A DNA stretch of 64,000 bases. It comes from Cheiracanthium punctorium. Its lineage: Eukaryota; Arthropoda; Arachnida; Araneae; Cheiracanthiidae. A program made the translations under genes and the position numbers. Location: the NCBI GenBank assembly GCA_038373885.1, contig JAWZYV010015859.1:620001-684000 (forward strand). Reading direction: 5' to 3'. Under the pieces are notes generated by a model. It had not been told where the DNA came from, searched no databases, and saw only the letters and a list, made by a program, of their open reading frames with translations. Of this stretch, positions 11,972 through 24,770 are shown piece by piece; positions within the stretch are counted from its first letter, which is position 1, and each line of letters opens with the position of its first letter.

Positions 11972-13547
11972 TTAAAGGTATGATTATAGTGAACTCAAGT
12001 GTATAATCTTTAAATTTAGCACATGTATTACTGAACTAAAATTATGCCACAATTGAATTTTAGCCTCTTACTGAAACCAAACATTTACAATGTCTTTGTT
12101 ATGCCTGTTATACCTGTATGTCCCAAGTGGGGTTTTATAAACTCTATCACGCGATATCTTATTCACTGAATTTTTGTTCCACACTACCTTTAAGCATTCA
12201 AGATACTCTTGCGCACAAATGTTTTTGAAAAAATTTTAATATTACGAATTTCTTTTAACTTCGACAAGAATCAATTTTTCTTGAGTATATAATGACACTT
12301 TCAAAAACCGACGTCCGTTTTATGAAATACGGATGCATATGAACCCAACTGGCATAAAGCTAGAACGCACAAAATTTGCACTCTAAATCATTTTAATTAT
12401 GCTGTATCTAATCGTAAATGTGCTTAAATTGGCAAAGTGAATAAGACCAGTTTTCAATGACAGTACTTATCTTACTTTTGCCGAGAGTTCTTTCACAAAA
12501 CAGTATGTATAAACATCCATCATCTATGCATATATTTTTCAACTAACACAGTAGTCTAGATTTACTTTTCTGCAATGTAGTATGTACCTTTCATTGTAAT
12601 CATTGTGTACCTTAGTCCAAATTAGACACGACGGTTATTTTGTCAGGTGGAGGATAATTATACTGTTGAAAGAAAGGACACGAGCTAATTATAAATCTTT
12701 CTTTTCCCTACTCTATAAGAAAGAAAAATTCATTCGCCTTTATATAACGCTGTTAACCATACAAAATGGAATATAGTAACATACTTAACATGATCCTCCT
12801 TATGTAATACTGTCCGTAGATTTACTAGGTAAATATATATGTATGTAATAACAGAGATTAAGCCCCCCCCTAATGGATATAATAGCGTTCAATGAGAGTT
12901 AATATTTGTAGAGAAGGCTATAATTAAACAGGCAAACTAATTTATGTGTACTTCCTTGTCTTGTGTGTCATCTTTTACACAGTCTATTAGAGGTAATAGA
13001 TTGTAGAGAGATTGCAGTTCGTGAATTTATAACTATAAACTTGAAATTAAAATGATGAATCAACTCTTGGTAGAATATAGTCTGTTTTTCTATACGAAGT
13101 GCCGTGAGAAATATTCCGAAAGCCTTCAATTTTTAATTAATTAACAATGCGTACGACTATTCATAGTGAAAGGACGCTGGGCAAAACCTTAAGCAAAAGG
13201 TATACTTTTATGTTATGACAGATTTATGAAAATGGCGCTCAATAATAGCCAAATAAATATATTATTTTTTAAAAATGGGGAAAACGTTTTTTTTTCTTTT
13301 TTTCTTTTTTTCCTATTTATTTGACTAATTGATATCGTTGAGTCTTGCTCTGCTTGTCTGAGGTATATTTTTACTTTTAAAACATTTATTTTATTTCATT
13401 GATTTGCATTATGTGACATAAAATAATAAAAAGACAAATATAATTATATTTTAATGCCATTTTAACAAGATAAAAACAAAAATCTAACTCATTCCTATTA
13501 AAAATTAACACTTATAAATTTAAGTTTGTTATTTAAAACAATCAACT
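11972..13547. other. AT-rich stretch, nothing recognised
   Basis: There is no gene or element, only short homopolymer runs. Confidence 0.6.
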
Positions 13548-13549
13548 TA

Positions 13550-13761
13550 CACCCTCCAAAAAAATTATTCGAGCAAGAGAGAAATTTCCTATGTTGGTTT
13601 CGTATATTAAAAATTATTTATCATGGAATATGAATGAGGCTATGTATAAATATGACTTTCCATATTTCTATCAAGTTGTGCGTTTTTCAAAAACTCAATT
13701 ATTATTCGCAAATCTAAAATAGTAAATTTCTCTCTTGCTCGAATACTTTTTTTGGAGGGTG
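13550..13761. mobile_element. 212-bp TA-flanked MITE (CACCCTCCAAAAAAA)
   Basis: The tips CACCCTCCAAAAAAA and TTTTTTTGGAGGGTG begin a roughly 40-bp inverted repeat that includes TTCGAGCAAGAGAGAAATTT. TA lies on both sides (13548-13549 and 13762-13763). The interior is non-coding. This structure fits a Tc1/mariner-type MITE. Confidence 0.85.
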
Positions 13762-14024
13762 TACTTATAACATTAATTTCTAATTTCATAGCAATGTTAT
13801 CACAGCAAGTTATGAAACTAATACTATGATTATACCTTCAGCTGCTTACCTAAAGTTCCTTCATTAATTCAGTTTATTAATTATTAAAAATAAATTATTT
13901 TATTCAACATTAATTATTATGTGAATAATTGTGTTACTTTACATTTTCAAAATATGAAAAATTAAACCTACGCAAATTAAACCTAATGCATGACTTTAAG
14001 GTATTTCATCAAATCTTCGTTTAA

Positions 14025-14300
14025 CCCATTTATGCCTAGTGTCCCTTTTTTGGGACGGCATTTTCGCTATTAGTCGAAAACGTTATTTATTTTTCCTAGC
14101 CTTTGTTCATGAGTATTGAGCCTCAACTCTACAAAATATTTTAACATGACCCAGTAGGATGTTGATATTTCGATTTTTGTGCATAATGATTTTAAAAGAA
14201 ATCATCCCTTGTTCAAGAAGTTGACATCAGAAATTTATCTATTATTTCTGTTATCAGTAAAAATCGAAGAAAGTCGCAAAAATATCCAGGCACAAATGGG
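14025..14300 (+). mobile_element. piggyBac-like 276-bp MITE, copy 2
   Basis: It is flanked by TTAA at 14021-14024 and 14301-14304. The tips CCCATTTATGCCTAG and CCAGGCACAAATGGG are imperfect inverted repeats. A small hairpin GTCCC-T6-GGGAC lies just inside the left end. It is the same family as 4982-5252 and 14491-14766. Confidence 0.9.
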
Positions 14301-14490
14301 TTAAGACTTATTCATACTAATCAAGCAGATAAAAAATGACTTGTTTAGTCTATGGTGAAAAATAATTTTTACCATTAAAACAAGATTCGAACATTTTTTG
14401 AACAGATAATTCATTGATCAATAACAAATATTTGTTTATACAAATCACGTGTTTATATTCGCATGTCATTGGGAAGTTCAAGTTCTTTAA

Positions 14491-14766
14491 CCCATTCGTG
14501 CCTGGATATTTTTGCGACTTTCTTCGATTTTTGCTAACACCAGCAGTAATTGATAAATTTCTGATGTCAACTTTTTGAACAAGGGATGATTTCATTTAAA
14601 ACCATTATGTATAAAAATTGAAATGTCAACATCCTACATGGCCATATTAAAATATTTTGTGGAATTGAGGTTCAATACTCGCGAATAAAGGCTAGGAAAA
14701 ATAAATAACGTTTTCGAATGATAGCGAAAATACCGTCCCAAAAAAGGGACGCTAGGCATAAATGGG
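14491..14766 (-). mobile_element. piggyBac-like 276-bp MITE, copy 3 (inverted)
   Basis: It is flanked by TTAA at 14487-14490 and 14767-14770. It is the same length as copy 2 but in the opposite orientation, 186 bp away. The two together make a long inverted repeat that would fold into a large hairpin if transcribed. The open frame at 14350-14595 crosses the spacer and the left part of this copy and is not a gene. Confidence 0.9.
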
Positions 14767-14770
14767 TTAA

Positions 14771-15331
14771 TTTGCTTATTTGTCCTACACACTTTCAAAG
14801 CGTCCCGATCACATTTTGCAATATTTTGAAGATGCCGTAAGCGATAAATGTGTTTTCAGCATCAGGTGTAAGAAAAATTGATAATTTTTTTTTTTAAATC
14901 TGCTTAAGAAGATATACACACGCCACTTAGTCATTTTATGGATACCAATTTCTTATTCAAGAAACAAAGGTTGAAATCCTATCTAATGGTCATGCTATTT
15001 TTGGCTAAGAGAATTTGGAGATTTCACAGGGAAGCCACTGTGCATTATGGATTGAAATAATTCTTCAAGTTCTCAGTCTGTAACGATTCTTTGTTTATCT
15101 GTTACATCATTTATTTTTCCTTCATTTCTTTAATTTCTCAATTTCTGTACTGATATTGTATTCACAAACGTTCTTCCAAATCTTTCAATGGTTCTAGAAG
15201 TTACCGAATATTTTCCAAATAGATACTTGAAAACAAGTACGAGGTCAATAAAGCCATCAAAACAATTTACCAATGAAGGCTAACAGTTTTTTCCGGACTG
15301 CTTTCTTGCAGTTGGTTTTCACCTATATTTA
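14771..15331. other. AT-rich stretch, nothing recognised
   Basis: No gene or element is recognised between the TTAA MITE pair and the hAT transposon. Confidence 0.6.
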
Positions 15332-15471
15332 TATTTAAGCAGAGCCGTTTTAACAAATGTTGAGGCCCCGGGCGAAGTAATTCATGAGGCCCCTGCTGCT
15401 CCTGAGGGGGGTAGGGGGTGAGAACATGACTTTCACCAGAAATATTTCTGTCAAAAATCTCTGGTTCTGTC

Positions 15472-15817
15472 TAGTTATTGCAATACTGAACTGAAAATAA
15501 ATTATCGGGTATTTGGTATTTTTGAAACATTGTACCGTAATACCGGTATTAGGATGCTTCAAAGGCGATACAAAAGCACAGGTGTTTCCTTGCCATATTT
15601 AATAATTTTATACATAAAATGCATGAACTATAAATATATAAAGAAATATTTATGAACAACTATGAAATAAATGGATAATGTTATAATCAGAGTCTATTAA
15701 TAAAAGTAGTAAAATAATTTAAAACATTAGCATAAAAAATACCTGTATTTTACATTATCGAGTACCGGTTTTACGAAATTGAAAAAATAGCTCGAAATAC
15801 CGGTATTGCAATAATTA
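15472..15817. mobile_element. 346-bp hAT-type MITE nested in the hAT transposon
   Basis: The tips TAGTTATTGCAATAC and GTATTGCAATAATTA are inverted repeats. The flanking 8-mers GTTCTGTC (15464-15471) and GTTATGTC (15818-15825) differ at one position, which fits an aged hAT target duplication. Several GTAATACCGGTATT-like palindromic words lie inside. It inserted into the 3' untranslated side of the host hAT element and so is younger than it. Confidence 0.8.
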
Positions 15818-16004
15818 GTTATGTCGTATAACTATTCCACCCTACATGTGTATGTTTTATGAGATAGACTAAAGACTAAATAAAAGAATTTGTTCTATAA
15901 AAAAGCGCCTATAGTCCTGTAAATTAGTCTATAAAGTCCTGTAAATTAGATTTTAATACATAAGAATGAGGTACAGGAACTTCTTATACAGTATTTGCCT
16001 TTCT

Positions 16005-17995
16005 CTATTTCTTTTCTACAAAAGTTTTAATAATTTCACAAAAAACAATCCCCTCTAATATTTCGCTCTCAATACTCATAATACTTAAATAATGCAACCT
16101 GTCATCGGTCATAGTGCTCCTTCTGTCGTCTTTTATTAATTTTAACTTTCAGAAACTTCGTTATTAGTCACCAGCATAGTCAAAAAATCCCGCATGGCGA
16201 TTTCAACATTGGGAAAGGCGGAAAGAAGAAGTATTGTACTAGTATGCAAATGATAATACAAAAGTGAAATGCTGAAAGTTGTCCTCTTCGAATCATAACT
16301 CCTGGCCTCCTCTTCAGAATCATGGGCAATGAACCCTATTCCTTTCTGCTCCTTCTGCTGATTTTCGAATAGTTTATATCAGTACATTTCTTGCAGAGTT
16401 GTCACTTCTTCCATTATGTAATATTTTAGATGGATGCTATCAAATATAAGGTCTTCCTTGTCCTTGTTGGTGTCGTTTTTATAATAAGAAGCCAAATTTT
16501 CGTAATGCTGTGTTATCTCTTCCTCTTCCAAGTCGCGAATCCTCTCGAAAAACTCAAATTTTTTGAAAATTATTTCATAAGCTTGAAGACGTTTTCTTAA
16601 GTTTGACGTCTGACTGTCAATTATAGGAAGGAAACTCTGCACTTTGAATTTCTTTTGCCCTTCTAAATGCACGTCAAGAGTATTTCCGTCAAAAAATGTA
16701 ATCTGACAGCTCTTTCGAAGTCCCGAATTCTCCGTTCGACTCACCGAACTGACGACTGAAGATAAGTCCATTTCCTCATGCTGCAGAAATGTACTCACTT
16801 TCAGAATTCTCGACAGGATGTCGTTCCACAGGATCGTTAAAAATACTGTTTCCCGTCCATCCATTTGCTTTCGCAAACCGCTTGCAACTAGACGAGCATC
16901 ATGTTTCTCCTCTTCGTCGTCTATGAAGGTGTCGAACGCTGCCTTTATCTGATCATAGCAGTCGTTTAAGCATCCAACTGCATCCATCTCGCAGACCAGC
17001 GAGCCGCCGACAAGTTTTTACAACTTTCTTCTTATGTATCAAGGCTGTTACTAAAACATCCCAACGGTACGGTGAAGCCGAAAAGAAATTGTACGTTTTG
17101 TATAAAAGCAGAATAAGAGGAAGCTTCAGCACAGCTTTCCGCTGCTTGGACCCCCCAGACTAGATTCAAAGAATGTCCTGCACAAGGGACGAACTCAGCA
17201 CACCCGCTTTCCTTCTTAATTCTCGCTTTTAATCCAGAGTACTTTCCAGCCATATTAGATGCGTTATCATATGACTGGTCTCTGCAATTTATAATTGGAA
17301 TTTTGTGTTCCTTTAAGAGTGTCATAACTATTTCTGCGAGATATTCTGCTCCATGGCAACGGACCGGGATAAACCGCAAAAACCTTTCTGTCACAACACC
17401 GGCTTTCATATAGCTAACAACAAATGTCAGTTGATCAGTATGGGAGATGTCGGTTGTCGTATCAACAGAAATCGAATAATATTTCGCTGCATCAATTTCA
17501 GAAACAATAACTTCTAAAACCTTCTTTCCCATGATTTTGATAAACTCTTCACAAATCGTTGCTGAAAGATAAGAAGGTGCCCCTTTTTCTGCATTTCCAT
17601 ATGCGTTGATGTATTCTTGGAGAAATGGATCAAACTTGCCTAATAACTCCAGAATACCTACATAATTTCCATTTTTAACGGATCCAATCTTTTCATTAGC
17701 TCCTCTCAGTGGTAAGCCTCTGGACGCCAGAAACTTGATTACTTCCACAATCCTTTTCAAAATTTTTTACCAGTAATCCTGCTCTTTGTTCAATGCAATT
17801 TGGAGTTCGGTGTCCATACAACAGGTCACTTTTTGGCGCCTGCAGTAAGTAATCAAACATTTACTGTGTTCTTGATTGTTTTCGTGCTCAGATAGTGCTT
17901 TTGATAAATGTTTCCAGTCATTAAAGCCTGCTTCTGTGAATGCCGATGAATAATAATTTTTCAAATAATAATTTTTGGAAGAGCTTTTCTCGAAC
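16005..17995 (-). pseudogene. hAT-family transposase, few disabling mutations
   Basis: On the minus strand the zinc-finger-like N-terminal part lies at 17995-17767 (with GFNDWKHLSKALSEHENN). The RNase H-like core is in 17760-17032: YSISVDTTTD carries the first catalytic Asp (residue 100 of that frame), DQSYDNASNM the second, and CAGHSLNL follows. The all-helical insertion continues at 16987-16379. The C-terminal dimerisation region (FPNVEIAMRDFL, then DDRRSTM, LSIMSIESEILE) ends at a stop at 16005. Visible breaks are a TAA between 17767 and 17760, a frameshift near 17000-17060, loss of a clear frame at 16310-16380, and a frameshift near 16150. The protein would cut and paste hAT ends to 8-bp targets. 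It resembles the ZMYM1/ZNF862-like hAT group more than the Ac or hobo groups, but that is from memory. Confidence 0.85.
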
Positions 17996-20900
17996 TGAGG
18001 CCCCCTTTTGGGTTGAGGCGCCCGGCGATCTCCGAATTCAAATGAGCGCTAAGACGGCATTGTATTTAAGAACGGTTGTTACTTTTCGTTTAGCCAAAGT
18101 TCATTGACATGAAAATTGTCATTGAAGTGCACATTTTTATAGAAGAAATATATGGCTGCATGAAAAATTGGTATAAAAACTAGATTTATTTTGAGAAATT
18201 CTTAAGTCATATGTGAAAACAACATTACGGGATGTTGAGCGCAAATATTAATTGTTGAAGAGTAAATAGAACAGGATATATGAAAATAATACGCGTATTT
18301 GGAATAGTACAATTCAGTAATACTTTTGCTTAGCGTATATTTTGAATAGTTTATTTCAAAAGCAAACACCCCAGCCAGGAAAGTAAAGAGACTCTACATT
18401 TTTCTTATACGCATGTAGCTTGCAGGAAAATGGAGCGGAAGTGGTAGAATAAATCATATATCTGTTGAGAAAAACTTGCACATTTAAAGAAATTTTGAAA
18501 TCGTGAACCGCATGCATGTAATAACAGGTTTCAGTAAACCCATGGGTTTTGGTAAACATAAATTACACCCTTTGATACGTCTGCCCGACAATAAGAATGG
18601 TTCGAGGAAAAAAGGGACCACCAACGCAGACCGTGACACTCTTAAGCCCAGTACATTGGCGGTAGAGTGCTATTAACTTGAAGGCGCAAGAAAGACGGGG
18701 GAAAAACTTTTATTTTCTTCGTGAGAGTAAGTCGGAGACAATGGTGAGCGAGCTTTTTGCAATATCATTTTAATCTGCATGAGTTTAGAATAGTGAAAGA
18801 GATGGCTCAAAGCTGTGCCGCCATTGAACTTGATATTTAGGCACCATTTTTGCAGAACATTGAAATTCTGTTTGGGTGTGGTTTTAGTTGGTTTGGGTGA
18901 GGTTCTTCGTTTTCTATTCAGAAAAATAACGTAAATATGAGTTTCAACGATTTTCCAAAGCGGTTTGTTTATATTTTCACTTCAATTTTTTATTGCCTAA
19001 AATGGTGAAAAAGAATTTCATACGTATAAAAGCAAGGATTTTTTTATTCATATGTTTTCCAGCTGAAATTTTCGATTTAAAAAGAAACGTGATTTTAGAA
19101 TTTTGTGAAAGAATAAAGTTATTGTAAGTTGATATTTCAAAAAATAATTCCTTGGATCTAAAATCTGCTATATATTATATATCAAAAAATAAAAAATAAA
19201 AAAATTCTATTGCATAGATAACATTTGAAAGGTGTTCAGATTTTCATATTTTGCTTGAATTACAGCTTCTTTTTTCAAAATTCCTCTAGACTGACCAATA
19301 AATCTCTTTCAGTTGTAAATTGGACCACTTGAGGGAATTTTAAATTATTAACTTTTGAATTTGAAACAGAAACTTGGTGAACCTGCCTTCTTTGCTACTT
19401 CAACAAATTGTTTTGTTTTACTACGATTATTTCATTATAAAAACAGGTAACTAAGATTGTGCGTAGCAGCCATATTCAAATAGCTGGTCCTAAACCCCAC
19501 TTTCGAGGCAGAACTGTGCTCTCAGTCCAATGAACCGACCACGGTAAGATAGCACTCAGTGAGCTTCAGATCCCCTCTATATTTTAGTATACCCCCCCCC
19601 CTTCTTTTAAACATTAAAATACCTTTTGATGGTCTCGAACCAGATAAATATTTTTATGGAGTTTTCCCCTTTCACAAATAGCCGGACAAGCAGCCGTTCA
19701 CCTACATCAATATCATAATCGCAAATTTCGGAGTTAGTTGTAAGTATTAGATTTTCGTTCGAGCGAGTATAACATTTCAAATAAAAGGTCATTTATTCTT
19801 TTACTTCTAAATAATTTGTCATTGTCCTTGGTTTTGATTTTACATTTCACGATTCTATATCTGCCTTCTTTGCTACTAAATGCAGTTTAGTAAATTCTCG
19901 ATTTGGCGACTGGTGAATGTTGATATTAATTTAATTATCAATTATTTACTAATAATTTTTTTTCTAGATTCACATATTGTTATTTATTTTAAGTATAAAT
20001 GGTTTTTATGCCGATTACCCTTTACACAACGAAAATGTACTTTATAAAAATGTTACAGTAAATTATTGTGTAATTTAATCTATTTAATTTAGTATAAATT
20101 TACAATACCTTTTCGCATAAAATGACCTTTGTACTTTTAAAAATGGCGTTTTTATGATAAAACATTGCGCATCCCAACCACATTACAGGAAATGTAAAGT
20201 TATGGAACCATTACAATAAATGCGATATGTTCGTATTAAGTCATAAAAATGGGCTGATAAGATGTAAACATTTAGCTCACAAATGAAAAATGTAGTATTA
20301 TTCTTGAAATATTTTATTTCTTTCTGTAAATATTAAAATATCTAGGCAGTTGATGCAATACTCAAACAATACTAGAAATATTTTTGTCTTAAATGTCACA
20401 TATATTGAGAGTCAGTTTAAATAATTTTTTACCCAAGTCAAAAAATTTCATTCTGAAGTATGTTTTAAAAATATTTGTACTTGACAGCTATTTATAAATT
20501 CTTATTATTAAATGTATTTAGGTAATTAAAAATATAGAAATTTCTTTTGTTTTCAGTTCTGCTTCGAATTTTTCAGTCAAACATACTCAAAAAATATTTG
20601 TTATGAAAATTCATGAATATTATATATTTTTTATTGCTATGAAAAAAATATTTCGTGAAAAAGGCTAGCCTCATTAATAAAGTAATATTAAAGCAAAGCA
20701 ATTCCAACTTGTTTTCAACTTACAGAACATATAATGAAAGAAATATCTGAGCACATTTCCAATATTTTCGTTGAACTTGAAACGTTTTTAATTTATAAAT
20801 TAAAGTTTGTATAAAATTATGATTATATTTGATATACTTTCCGTAGCAGTGTAAGATATTAATTGGGAATGTTTTAGTTTTGCTGTTCTATAAAATGTTT

Positions 20901-22888
20901 AATGACAGTATTCAGACAGTTTAGTAAGTATCGCGGCATTTTTTACATCACCGCATCAGACTTTTAGCAAATATTTTTTTTACTTTCTGCATCCATCAAT
21001 TTAAAACGAGCAGTGATTTCGTAAATAAGTAGTCTAGTTTTGAAGATTTCTTACCATAAAATATTAATTTAAATAACATTAAATATCTTGCTCTTCGTGC
21101 TCTTTTGAAAATGGTATTACTCAACCAAAAAATTTATTTTAATTATGTGTCCCGAAAACCACGTCTATAATTTAACTACAAAGAATGGCAAAGACCTTAT
21201 GCTTCCCAAAAATAATTTTGTCAAGTACAATTAATAAATAGAATTATCATCTAGAGACTGTTAACGGTTTCCCAAATGCGACAGTTAGATTCACACTCTG
21301 TGATATAATTTTCTGTGTGTGCCATTCAACGAATTTTCATAACAGTGAAATATAATCTAATTAACTCGTTGAGAAAATAATATTTGGTTGATTGGAATCT
21401 TCACGCTCTGGGGTGGAAACTTTTACAAAGGAAAATACTTCCCATTTTATTGAACGACTGCAGACCAATAAATTAATTAAAAGATGGGTAACCAATAAAT
21501 AAATAAAATAAGACATGTGCCATAAAACATAAATTTGATGACAACGTGATATATTTTTTGACACTTTTTGTCGTAGCCATAAAAAATTATGTTGTTAAAT
21601 TCATTTATTTAGAAAGTATCCGGTTTAACAAATATAAATGTAGAAAAAATCAAATGAAATCGTAATTAAACAAAATTTCAGAATTAAAGATCTTATTTAG
21701 AAACTATATCTTGCGAGTAAATTTATAATAGTCATCATGGGTTACTAAATAGATCAAAAGATCGCAAATGTTATTTAGCATTTTGTGTACTGTTTTTGTG
21801 ATCCCGCGAACAATCCTACCTCTATTATATTGTGAGCACGTATCAAGAAGTTCCATTTAAGCTCATATTGAAGTCATCTAAAACCCTGAAGTCAGATTCA
21901 TGGATTGTCTTTGATTTGAAAAAGGCCACTAGTGCTATTTAGCAAGATTTATGAGCTTTATTTTAGCGTAATTGTTTTTTAACTGTTGATACATTGTATG
22001 TCATTTCATTTTTTATCAGCATTTTACCCTACATATTTTTTAAAAATATATACGATTGTTTATATGGGCTCTATTTTTTCTGGAGTGCATGCTTTTCTAA
22101 ACAAAGCCTTTAATATGTTTTAATAATGAAAAATAAGTAAAAAGAATATAGGCTCGCATCCAGAAAAATACTTTGGGGAAGGAGCTTAAAAAAAAGCAGA
22201 AAAGTAGAATTCCCTCAAAAAAAGCCTTCCTTTTTATCAGACATCCTTTTTGTAAATAGAAATATAGATTTTGGAGAGTGCATAGTTAGTTAATAAGCAG
22301 CATGTAAGAAAAATTTTTAAAGCAGAAATAAATATAACATAAGATAACTAATTCAAAACTTATTTTCCCACTCATATAGCTTAAAGTATGCATTCTAAGG
22401 ACAGTGAAACTCCATTCAATGAAAATTAAATATGAATTACAGAAGCACTACCAATTTGGATAATTGAAAAACTTCAAAACTATTCTATAATTGAAACAAA
22501 CTTGATTTGAAGCCGTCTTCGGTTACCTCTTATGGAAAATGATAGGAATGCCTTACATGAAAATTTGATGCCACTCTATAATTATAATGAAATCTGCTAC
22601 TAAAAACTCGTCATTGCGTTCAGCGTGTATTTTTAAACAGAAAGAAAAGTCTGAAAATTTTACAAAACCAAAATGTTTATTTCAAAGAACTTTTAATTTG
22701 CATAGCTAAGTTTCCAAGTTTTCCAAACTATTTTGACTTTAGGAAACTAGAGGCGTGGAAATCTTGTTTCTGTTTCCGAAATATTTATGCAGCTTTTAGC
22801 TAAGATAGAAATATATATTTACATATTACATCGATCTTTATATTAAATTTATCATATTTAAAGTAAACAAAAAAATGCGTACGAACGC

Positions 22889-22954
22889 TAACGTGCCAAA
22901 ATGATACAGTATACCCAATTCCAGTGCTTTTAAGTATAGTAATGTGGCACGTTA
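22889..22954. repeat. Small imperfect hairpin, possibly a tiny MITE
   Basis: Arms TAACGTGCCA (22889-22898) and TGGCACGTTA (22945-22954) are exact inverted repeats separated by 46 bp, with extra partial pairing just inside. No clear target duplication is seen. Confidence 0.4.
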
Positions 22955-24743
22955 ATGTAGAGTAGTTTCCTTTTGCTGAGATAAATCAAAATTATGTTAG
23001 TGTATCTATATGCGTCATTAATACAACGCTATAAATATGTTGTATTAGCACTTGAACTGGGCTTAACAACAATCATGAAAATTTAAAAAGTAAAGTTAAA
23101 TAATTTAAACACTTCAAATTAATCTTCTGGTTATCAAGAGGATATTAAAAAAGTACAGTTAGACGTAATGCACATTTACTTAGTCAAATTTGAGAAAATT
23201 TTGTTCATCGAGTTTCCTGGTGAGAATGATTCAAATAATTCAGCAGCTTTTATTCCTGAAGTTCCTTCAAGAAACTATATGCGTGGATACATTATTTTTG
23301 CTTTTTGAAATTCATGCACCTATTGTGAAGAGAATACACAATAAAATGTTATGCACGTTAATTTAATTAGGTTTTAAAATGCATAGTGAGTTTGATGGTG
23401 ATAAGGACATAAACAGTTAAAGAGCTTATTTGAATTTTTCAGCTGTAATAGTTATTATAACCTAAAATTACAATATAAGTACATTTTATAGCGTATTTTT
23501 ATAACAAGTATTAAATGTTCGGGAAAAAATATGAAAATTCCTCTACACTTTTAGGTAGAATCAAAGAAGTGTATTTTTTATTACATGCTGTAAAAAAAAA
23601 TAAGCTCAACCTTATTGAATTTAAATAAATGTTCGTGAACCGGTTAATCAAACAAATATCACCACGAATGTGCTGATTTTCTTATGAGATAAATTGACTT
23701 CTTAAGACAATTAGTTATTCTTTCTCTTTTTTATCGAAAAATGGTATAAATTATTCATATCACGTCTTCTAGTAAAATAATTTATACTACTCTGATAACT
23801 ATTTACAAGAGTGAATCTTTCAAATCCTTCAGCCTGTCAAAATAGTGTGTAGCGTACAAGTTTTTTGATAAAGCAGGTGTGACTTTGGGCATACGATATA
23901 TTTTCCAATTAATTGATTTTTAAAAATCAAAAGAACATAAGAAAGTCGCTAGTCTTGCGTAACAAAATGGATTCGATTAACTAAAATTATCCCTTGAATT
24001 ATCGTGAAGAAATTAGATAACGCCCATGAACTTCTCTGGTGCATATTGAATCGCTATTTAAAAACTTCCAGCAAAGATGGATGCAGCAAAAATAGTTAAG
24101 GAAAATAAACACCAGAGACAAATGAATCTGACGAGATATGCTTTTACGAATCTGGCCTTAGGTGTTTGAGTGTCTCAACTTATCAACTGCCCTTGTAGAA
24201 GCAAAACTGCCATAAGCAAAAACATTTTCAGGAGGGCGTGTTTAACTATTTATAATCACTTAAGTGATTCACATTTTAAAATGTTTTACGTGTATCTCTT
24301 ATCAAGCACTTCTACGCACTGTGGGAACAATAAATATCTTTCATGTTTGTGAGTAAGGCCAAATGCAAGAATATTGACTCCTCTAGCATCTTCGTTTGCA
24401 AGACAATTATATTTTTAGTGTGGCGACATTACTGTAACCCCATGTGGTTTTGTGTCCATATAGCTCCCAGTAAAATCATTCGATCCACATGGCTCCTTTT
24501 TCCCTTTTAATTTCTTTTTATAACTTATGAATTTTATATCATAATAAAACTTCCTACACATTATTAATTGGCTCTAAATATTTCCTAGACAGAAAGATAA
24601 AGACGGAGAATAAAATGAATGAAAAGCTTTGTAAAGTAACACACATAAATAAAAGATACCGGTATTCGATAGCATAACACTGGAAACACTGAAACTCACA
24701 AAACACTAGAGTTCTAGCCTTTCTGCGCGCGTGGATGGTGGAG

Positions 24744-24770
24744 CTTCTTCCTCTTCTTCTTCTTCTTTTT
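24744..24770. repeat. (CTT)n-like microsatellite
   Basis: CTTCTTC units with one interruption run into a T/A-rich tail. Confidence 0.8.

Larger units (their letters stand above)
15340..18062 (-). mobile_element. Full-length hAT transposon, 2.7 kb, perfect 8-bp target duplication
   Basis: The tips CAGAGCCGTTTTA (left) and CAATGCCGTCTTA (right, reverse-complemented) agree at 10 of 13 positions, and both are followed inward by a GAGGC...GGGCG GC-rich subterminal block. The 8 bp TATTTAAG is repeated exactly at 15332-15339 and 18063-18070. The transposase runs on the minus strand across the middle, and a separate hAT MITE has inserted near the left end. Length, tips and duplication all fit an autonomous hAT element that has since decayed. 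Confidence 0.9.

Noticed and set aside
16379..16987. A separate 202-codon gene on the minus strand
   Set aside because: It continues the hAT transposase in another frame and lies between its core and C-terminal parts, so it is part of one broken gene.
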